Source: Sphingomonas sp. CFBP 8760
Lineage (GTDB): Bacteria > Pseudomonadota > Alphaproteobacteria > Sphingomonadales > Sphingomonadaceae
Length of the DNA: 64,000 bases
NCBI RefSeq assembly: GCF_014841615.1
Contig: NZ_JACYUG010000014.1
Location: 30,926-94,925 of the forward strand
Direction of reading: 5' to 3'
Notes under the pieces: model-generated
Seen by the model: only the letters and a program-made list of their open reading frames with translations
Told to the model about the DNA's origin: nothing
Database searches by the model: none
Shown here: positions 58,734-64,000 of the stretch, in pieces
Numbering within the stretch: the first letter of the stretch is position 1
Layout: each line of letters starts with the position of its first letter
Position numbers and translations under genes: made by a program

Positions 58734-59354
58734 ATGATGTTCGGATGGTGGCGACGGCGTCGCAAGGCCCCGGCAAGACCCGGACCGTTCATGCATCTGA
58801 CGCCCGGCCAACGATACCGCGTCGTGTGCGCCTTCGTCGACCATGACGGCATCGTGCATTCCGTCGGCGAGACATGGCGGTTCCTGCGATCGGATTTCCT
58901 GCCCTATGAGGATGGGCTGTCGCTGTTCGTCGCGATGCCCGGCGGGGCGGAACGGCAGATACGCCTGCAATGGCGGCCCGAGGCGGAGGGACCGGTCATC
59001 GACGCGCTTGACCGGCATGTGCTGCCGGTATCGGCCGGGCCGGGCGACCATGCGTTGCTCCTGACCCGCGACAGCATCGGGCTGGCGGACGATGTCCGGT
59101 CACCCCATCATTTCCTGCTGGAGATCGCCGGCGATGCCGATGCGGTCATGGTGGCGGAGGCGATCCTCGCCGCTGGTTATCCGGCGCGGTCGGGTCGTCG
59201 CCCCACATGGTCGTTCGACTGGGCCGGGGCGGGTGTCCTGCTGGGCTATCGCGACGACAGGCCGTTCGTGGCGCCGCAGGGATCGGCACCCCCCGCCGGG
59301 CGGGCATCGGATGTCGATCGCCTGCACCTGACCTGGCTGGGCGGGGCCGCCTGA
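58734..59354 (+). CDS. DUF3601-like domain protein
   Basis: A 206-residue soluble protein. Residues 18-85 (LTPGQRYRVVCAFVDHDGIV then GETWRFLRSDFLPYEDGLSL and QIRLQWRPEAEGPVI) match my recollection of the DUF3601 domain. The second half is a separate alpha/beta region (LLEIAGDADAVMVAEAILAA) without a family I can name. It follows the DUF3999 gene by eight bases and so may be in that operon, although domain content does not suggest envelope function. A second ATG at 58737 directly follows the first. Confidence 0.6.
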   Translation: MMFGWWRRRRKAPARPGPFMHLTPGQRYRVVCAFVDHDGIVHSVGETWRFLRSDFLPYEDGLSLFVAMPGGAERQIRLQWRPEAEGPVIDALDRHVLPVSAGPGDHALLLTRDSIGLADDVRSPHHFLLEIAGDADAVMVAEAILAAGYPARSGRRPTWSFDWAGAGVLLGYRDDRPFVAPQGSAPPAGRASDVDRLHLTWLGGAA

Positions 59355-59473
59355 CGCACGGGAGCCAAAACCCGGCGCGGACGTTTCGGCTAGATAACGG
59401 AAAACAGGGGAAACGGTGGCGGCACCGTGGCCGGCCGTCTTCCGTATTCCTTCCTGCCGGAGCGTGCCCGCCG

Positions 59474-60418
59474 ATGACTTCCGTATCCGCCCCCGTATCC
59501 GTCGTGACGCTGGCCGGGGGCCGGCCCGACCATCTGCGCAACGTCGTGGCGGGGCTGGGGCGGCAGACGCGATTGCCCGTCGAACTGATCGTCGCGGTGA
59601 TGCAGGACGAAACCTACGACCTGCCCGACGCGCCGTTTCCGGTGCGGCAGATGATGATCGCGACCGACGCCGGCCTGCCGCTGGCGACCGCGCGCAACGC
59701 CGCGGCGAAGGCGGCGGCGGGGGAGGTGCTCGTCTTCCTCGACATGGACTGCATCCCGACGCCGACGCTGGTCGCCGATTACGCGACCGCGCTCGGCGAA
59801 CTGGACGGGTTGCTGATGGGCGAGGTGATGTACCTGCCGGGCGGGGCGACAGCCGGTGAAGATGGCGCCGGCGACTGGAGCTACGAGGATTTCGCGGCGG
59901 TCGCGGTGCGCCATTCCGACCGGCAGGGCCCGCCCGCGCACGGGATCGAGCGGTGCGGCGACTATCGCTGCTTCTGGTCGCTCAACTTCGCGATGCGCCG
60001 CGCCACCTTCCTCGCCAGCGGCGGATTCGACGAACGCTATGTCGGCTATGGCGGCGAGGATACCGATTTCGGCAAGACGATCGCGGAGGCGGGTATCCCG
60101 ATCGCGTGGATCAGGGGCGGGCTCGCCTATCACCAGTATCACCCGCACCACATGCCCCCCGTCCATCACCTCGACAGCGTGGTGCGCAATGCCGAACTGT
60201 TCGAGAGCAAATGGGGTTATCGGACCATGGATCACTGGCTCCATGCGTTCGCCCTGATGGGGTTGATCGATGCCGCGCCCGGCCGGCCGATCCGCATCCT
60301 GCGCCGCCCCGACGACGCCGATCGCGCGCTGACCGGGCAGCAGCGGCATCAGCCCTATGCCAATACCGCCAGCATCATCCGCATCCTGGAAGCGCGCCCC
60401 GTCATGGAGAAGGCGTGA
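59474..60418 (+). CDS. Glycosyltransferase family 2 with C-terminal galactosyltransferase-like part
   Basis: A 314-residue GT-A enzyme. SVVTLAGGRPDHLRNVVAGL at the start, LPLATARNAAAKAAAGEVLV, then the metal site FLDMDCIPTP. The second conserved part is NFAMRRATFLASGGFDERYV and GYGGEDTDFGKTIAEAG, with the GGEDxD motif of the GT2/GT7-like glycosyltransferases. Residues 215-260 include a histidine cluster (YHQYHPHHMPPVHHLD). First of four genes linked by four-base overlaps, ending at the 16S rRNA promoter. It should act on a nucleotide sugar in the cytoplasm; acceptor unknown. Confidence 0.85.
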   Translation: MTSVSAPVSVVTLAGGRPDHLRNVVAGLGRQTRLPVELIVAVMQDETYDLPDAPFPVRQMMIATDAGLPLATARNAAAKAAAGEVLVFLDMDCIPTPTLVADYATALGELDGLLMGEVMYLPGGATAGEDGAGDWSYEDFAAVAVRHSDRQGPPAHGIERCGDYRCFWSLNFAMRRATFLASGGFDERYVGYGGEDTDFGKTIAEAGIPIAWIRGGLAYHQYHPHHMPPVHHLDSVVRNAELFESKWGYRTMDHWLHAFALMGLIDAAPGRPIRILRRPDDADRALTGQQRHQPYANTASIIRILEARPVMEKA

Positions 60419-61491
60419 GGATCGCGCTGCTCGCGCATGTCCGCCAGCGGATCGCCCCGCCGTTCATGGGCGGCATGGAATCGCACAGCTGGTATCTGGC
60501 GGAAGGCTTGCAGGCGCGCGGGCACGAGGTGGTGCTGTTTGCCGCGGGGGACAGCGACCCGCGCTTCGCGATCGATCCCGTCGTGCCCGAGCATTACGAA
60601 CGCACCTTCCCCTGGGCGGAGCATCGCGGCTCCGCGCCACTGATCGCGCATCTCGACGCCGGTTACGCCGCGGCGTGCGACCGGATCGCGGCCGGCGGCT
60701 TCGACGTGGTCCACAACAACAGCCTGCACCGCTTCGCGATCGAGCCGCGCCGGACCGCGCTGGTGCCGACCGTCACCTCGCTGCACGTGCCGCCCTATGA
60801 CGCGCTGCACTGGTTCGTGCGGGCGAGCGCGACGCCGGGGCACCGGCTGACCGTCACCTCCGCGCGGCAGATGGCGGCATGGTGGCCGGAGGGGGCGCCG
60901 GCACAGGCATCGGTGCTGCACAACGGCATCGATTCCGCCGCCTGGCCCTTCACGCCGGCGGGCGACGGCAGCGCGGTGTGGTGCGGGCGGATCACCCCCA
61001 ACAAGGGCACGCATCTGGCGATCGACGCGGCGCGGGCGGCGGGCGTGCCGCTCACCCTGTTCGGACAGATCGAGGACCCGGATTACTGGGCGGCCGAGGT
61101 CGCGCCGCGGCTGGGCGGGGCGATGCGCTATGGCGGCCATCTGGACGGCGCGGCACTGGCAGCCGAGCTGGGTCGCGCCTCGGTCTTCCTGTTCACGCCC
61201 TGCTGGGACGAGCCGTTCGGGCTGGTCGCGATCGAGGCGATGGCCTGTGGCCTGCCGGTGGCCGCGTTCGACCGGGGCGCCGCGCGCGAGGTGATCGGGG
61301 AGGCCGGATGCTTCGCCCCGCCCGACGACGCGGCCGGGCTGGCGGCCGCGATCGGCGCAGCGCTGGCGATCCCGCGCACCGTGGCGCGGCAGCGGGTGGA
61401 GCGGCTGTTCACCCGCGACCGCTGGCTGGACGGGTGCGAGACGCTCTACGCCGCGGCCCGCGCCGATACACCGATGCCGGCCGCGGCATGA
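60415..61491 (+). CDS. Glycosyltransferase family 4
   Basis: A 358-residue GT-B enzyme from GTG 60415, overlapping the previous stop. It starts RIALLAHVRQRIAPPFMGGM with a glycine loop (GGMESHSWYLA). The donor part has VWCGRITPNKGTHLAIDAAR and the E-x7-E region EPFGLVAIE in a stretch followed by AMACGLPVAAFDRGAAREV. Retaining glycosyltransfer at the cytoplasmic side is expected. It shares the operon with a GT2, a pyruvyltransferase-like gene and another GT2, so the product is probably a short pyruvylated glycan or EPS side chain. Confidence 0.87.
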   Translation: MRIALLAHVRQRIAPPFMGGMESHSWYLAEGLQARGHEVVLFAAGDSDPRFAIDPVVPEHYERTFPWAEHRGSAPLIAHLDAGYAAACDRIAAGGFDVVHNNSLHRFAIEPRRTALVPTVTSLHVPPYDALHWFVRASATPGHRLTVTSARQMAAWWPEGAPAQASVLHNGIDSAAWPFTPAGDGSAVWCGRITPNKGTHLAIDAARAAGVPLTLFGQIEDPDYWAAEVAPRLGGAMRYGGHLDGAALAAELGRASVFLFTPCWDEPFGLVAIEAMACGLPVAAFDRGAAREVIGEAGCFAPPDDAAGLAAAIGAALAIPRTVARQRVERLFTRDRWLDGCETLYAAARADTPMPAAA

Positions 61492-62390
61492 CGACGATGG
61501 CGGACGCGATCGCGATCGCGACGCAGCGGGCGGCGCTGCTCGCCCTGTATCGCCGGCATGTCGGGCCGGGGCAGGCCTATGCGCTGCTCGACTTCCCCGA
61601 TCACGCCAATGTCGGCGACAGCGCTATCTGGCTGGGCGAACTGGCGATGTTGCGCGAGGTGACCGGCCGCGATCCCGATCACGTCGCCACCTGGGACGGT
61701 TTCGACGCAGCGACGTTCCGGCGCGATTGCCCGGGCGGCGTGGTCTTCCTGCATGGCGGCGGCAATCTCGGCGACATCTGGCCGCATCACCAGCTGTTCC
61801 GGGAACGTGTTTTGCGTGACGTTCGTGAATTTCGGGTGGTGCAACTGCCGCAGTCGATCCACTTCCGCGACCCCGCGCGGATCGTGCCGTTCGTGGACGC
61901 GGTGGCGGCGCATCCCGACTTTCACCTCTATGTCCGCGATCGGCGAAGCCTCGACTGGGCGACGGCGCACCTCGCCTGTCCGGTCGATCTCGCGCCCGAT
62001 TCCGCCTTTGCGCTGGGGCCGCAGGCACGACGCGGGACGGCCGATTGCGACCTGCTGATGCTGCTGCGCACCGATGACGAGCGGGTGGCGGGGATCGCGG
62101 CGGACCGGCCCGGCGCGGTGGTGGTCGACTGGCTGGCGGACGACATCGTCCCCGTCGCCCCGCCCGGCGAGACGCAGGCTGCGGCTTGTGAGCGGATGGC
62201 GACCGCGCGGGTCGAGCGTGGACTGCGCCTGTTGTCGCGGGGACGCGAGATCGTGACCGACCGGCTGCACGGGCATATCCTGGCGATGCTGCTGGGCATC
62301 CCGCACACCGCACTCGACAATGATTACGGCAAGCTGTCCGCCTATATCGGCTGCTGGACGGCGGGGTGCGCCGGGGTCAGCACCGCGTGA
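61488..62390 (+). CDS. Polysaccharide pyruvyltransferase-family protein
   Basis: A 300-residue member of PF04230. DFPDHANVGDSAIWLGE at residues 35-51 and VFLHGGGNLGDIWPHHQ (about 86-102) are the family start, and IVTDRLHGHILAMLLGIPHT with NDYGKLSAYI near the C terminus the other conserved site. These enzymes use phosphoenolpyruvate to add a ketal-linked pyruvyl group to a sugar, creating an acidic glycan; some members do other work. Start ATG 61488 overlaps the upstream stop (ATGA) and the stop overlaps the next GTG. The overall fit to EpsO/ExoV-like enzymes is good. Confidence 0.87.
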   Translation: MTTMADAIAIATQRAALLALYRRHVGPGQAYALLDFPDHANVGDSAIWLGELAMLREVTGRDPDHVATWDGFDAATFRRDCPGGVVFLHGGGNLGDIWPHHQLFRERVLRDVREFRVVQLPQSIHFRDPARIVPFVDAVAAHPDFHLYVRDRRSLDWATAHLACPVDLAPDSAFALGPQARRGTADCDLLMLLRTDDERVAGIAADRPGAVVVDWLADDIVPVAPPGETQAAACERMATARVERGLRLLSRGREIVTDRLHGHILAMLLGIPHTALDNDYGKLSAYIGCWTAGCAGVSTA

Positions 62391-63376
62391 TCGACATCAG
62401 CCTGATCCTGTGCACGCGCGACCGCTGCGCCAGGCTGGATGTGACCCTGGCCTCGATCACCCGCGCGGTGGCGGCCGCGCCGGGACTGGCGGTGGAGGCG
62501 GTGATCGTCGACAACGGCTCGACCGATGCGACCCCGGCCCGGCTGGCGGCATGGCGCGCGGACCAGTCCTTCCCGGTCGTGCTGCTGAACGAGCCGCGCC
62601 CGGGCCTGTCGCGGGCGCGCAACCGGGGCCTGGCCGCGGCGCGGGGGCGGATCGTCGCGATGACCGATGACGACTGCGTGCTCCATGCCGACCATCTGGC
62701 CGGGCTGGCCGCCTGTTTCGCCGAGGTGGCGGGGCCGGCCATCATCGGCGGGCGCATCCTGCCGGGCGATCCCGCCGACCTGCCGGTGACGGTGAAGCTG
62801 GAGGATCATCCGATGATCGCCGCGCCCCGTGCCTTCCCCGGCGGGTTCGTGATGGGCGCGAATCTGGCCTTCACTGCCGATGTCGTCACCCGGATCGGCC
62901 CGTTCGACGAGCGGTTCGGTGCCGGCGCCCCCTTCGTCGCGGCGGAGGATACCGACTTCCTGTTCCGCGCATTGGGGCACGATATCCCCGTGCGCTACGA
63001 CCCGCGTTTCACGGTCGATCATCATCACGGACGCCGGGACGAGGCGACGGTCGCCCGGCTGCTGGCCGGCTACAGCTTTGGCGACGGTGCGCTCTATGCC
63101 AAACATCGGCGTGATCCCCGGATACGCAAGGCGATCGGGCAGGACCTGCGCGACCTGTGGCTGGATATCGCCGATCCGGTGCCGCCATGCGGGGGTATCC
63201 GCCGCTTCTACCTGTTCCGCCTGCGTCACAAGCTGGCGGGGTTCCGGGCGTATCTATGGACCGGATGGCGCAGGGCACGGTCCGGGACCCGTTCTGACGG
63301 GCGTGAGGCGCTAAAAACGGCATCCTGTCAAAAAAACGCAAAAAATGTTGTTGACGCCCGCAGCGCGCTTCCCTAG
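62387..63376 (+). CDS. Glycosyltransferase family 2, 3' end inside rRNA promoter
   Basis: A 329-residue GT2 enzyme from GTG 62387. ISLILCTRDRCARLDVTLAS begins the nucleotide-binding part; IVDNGSTDATP and MTDDDCVLH give the acidic metal site; AAEDTDFLFRALGHD is the catalytic-base region. The last 35 residues (after about 295) are basic and unlike the family, ending KNAKNVVDARSALP. The stop TAG at 63374-63376 coincides with the first three bases of the likely rRNA -10 hexamer and the -35 lies within the last codons. The tail may therefore be a relaxed extension into promoter DNA. Acceptor unknown. Confidence 0.82.
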   Translation: MIDISLILCTRDRCARLDVTLASITRAVAAAPGLAVEAVIVDNGSTDATPARLAAWRADQSFPVVLLNEPRPGLSRARNRGLAAARGRIVAMTDDDCVLHADHLAGLAACFAEVAGPAIIGGRILPGDPADLPVTVKLEDHPMIAAPRAFPGGFVMGANLAFTADVVTRIGPFDERFGAGAPFVAAEDTDFLFRALGHDIPVRYDPRFTVDHHHGRRDEATVARLLAGYSFGDGALYAKHRRDPRIRKAIGQDLRDLWLDIADPVPPCGGIRRFYLFRLRHKLAGFRAYLWTGWRRARSGTRSDGREALKTASCQKNAKNVVDARSALP

Positions 63377-63379
63377 TTA
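63351..63379 (+). promoter_or_regulatory. Probable 16S rRNA operon promoter
   Basis: TTGACG at 63351-63356 and TAGTTA at 63374-63379 are separated by 17 bases, the ideal spacing for a sigma-70-type promoter. The A-rich stretch at about 63327-63347 upstream resembles an UP element, as usual for rRNA promoters. It lies about 310 bases before the 16S start. The assignment rests on consensus and place only. Confidence 0.7.
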
Positions 63380-63482
63380 CAGCGAACCGCAGCGGCGGCC
63401 TTCGTGGCTCGTTTCGCAGCGGTCGCAAAAAACCAGATGCCTTGTGCGACCTGAGAGGGGAGCTGGAGGGCGTTTCAGTTTT

Positions 63483-63494
63483 TGTTCTTTGACA
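63483..63494 (+). promoter_or_regulatory. rRNA leader boxA antitermination site
   Basis: TGTTCTTTGACA differs at two of twelve positions from the E. coli boxA I know (TGCTCTTTAACA). It lies about 200 bases before the 16S gene in the transcribed leader, the usual place for NusB/NusE-dependent antitermination signals. Confidence 0.75.
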
Positions 63495-63691
63495 TTGTTG
63501 ATTTAGATGAAGGGACATGTGGGCGGCGGCCTGCGGGATGTCTGGCGTTATCAAGGCGTCGGATGTGTCGTAAGCACTAAGCTGTTCTCACAGGTCCTTC
63601 ACGTATCCATACGTAATAGATTTTGTGCAGAGCGGCTCCTTGAGATGTCTGCGCTGTCCTGGCGATTCCAGTTGGGATGGTGTGGTAGCAT

Positions 63692-64000
<309 letters not shown>

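Overview
The window is high-GC alphaproteobacterial chromosome, most probably Sphingomonas or a close sphingomonad. The best evidence is the 5' end of a 16S rRNA gene at the right edge (63692 onward), whose first 300 bases read like the Sphingomonas type as I remember it. Densely packed operons with 1-4 base stop/start overlaps and several polysaccharide loci fit this. No organism name can be proved from the window alone.

Layout. 1-3.2 kb: the tail of an IS5-type transposase, an unrecognised two-gene operon, an HNH-like protein and a small unknown protein. 3.5-7.4 kb: a lipid-linked sugar operon (GT2, GtrA, GT2, DUF2142 membrane protein). 7.4-8.4 kb: an orphan ParA ATPase with a ribbon-helix-helix partner. 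8.6-21.0 kb: an ABC-transporter-dependent capsule locus with KpsD/Wza-, KpsT-, KpsM- and KpsE-like genes and glycosyltransferases. Its divergent arm encodes a glycosyltransferase, a CDP-alcohol phosphotransferase and a 798-residue protein I do not recognise. 21.0-28.35 kb: a mobilizable-island-like segment bounded by two 22-base direct repeats (19/22 identical). It carries a frameshifted NYN-domain gene, an XRE regulator pair, a ribbon-helix-helix/membrane accessory protein, a MobF (TrwC/TraI) relaxase-helicase and a decayed IS3-family element, but no type IV secretion genes.

28.6-42.2 kb: a second, Wzy/Wzc-type exopolysaccharide locus. A beta-helix protein faces an eleven-gene minus-strand run. 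That run holds WbaP-like initiation, Wzy/ligase, GumB-like and Wzc-like export, a repeat protein, two unknown membrane proteins, a DUF1972 glycosyltransferase, two deoxyaminosugar nucleotide enzymes and WbuC. No Wzx flippase is recognisable. 42.5-45.5 kb: glmS, which supplies amino sugar for such polymers, and a solitary tyrosine recombinase.

45.6-59.4 kb: mostly housekeeping or unknown genes: a Tat-signal SDR with an altered catalytic motif, a second HNH-like paralogue, an Mfd-like helicase, a MazEF pair, a CadC-like membrane regulator divergent from a membrane protein, and a DUF2339/DUF3999 operon. 59.5-63.4 kb: a four-gene glycosyltransferase/pyruvyltransferase operon whose last stop codon lies inside the probable rRNA promoter. 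63.69 kb to the end: 16S rRNA, truncated by the window edge.

The main theme is cell-surface polysaccharide: one ABC-dependent and one Wzy-type locus separated by a mobile segment, plus two smaller glycosylation operons. The strongest candidates for something new are the capsule locus with its TPR-extended KpsT, CDP-alcohol transferase and unknown 798-residue protein, and the repeat-bounded relaxase island.
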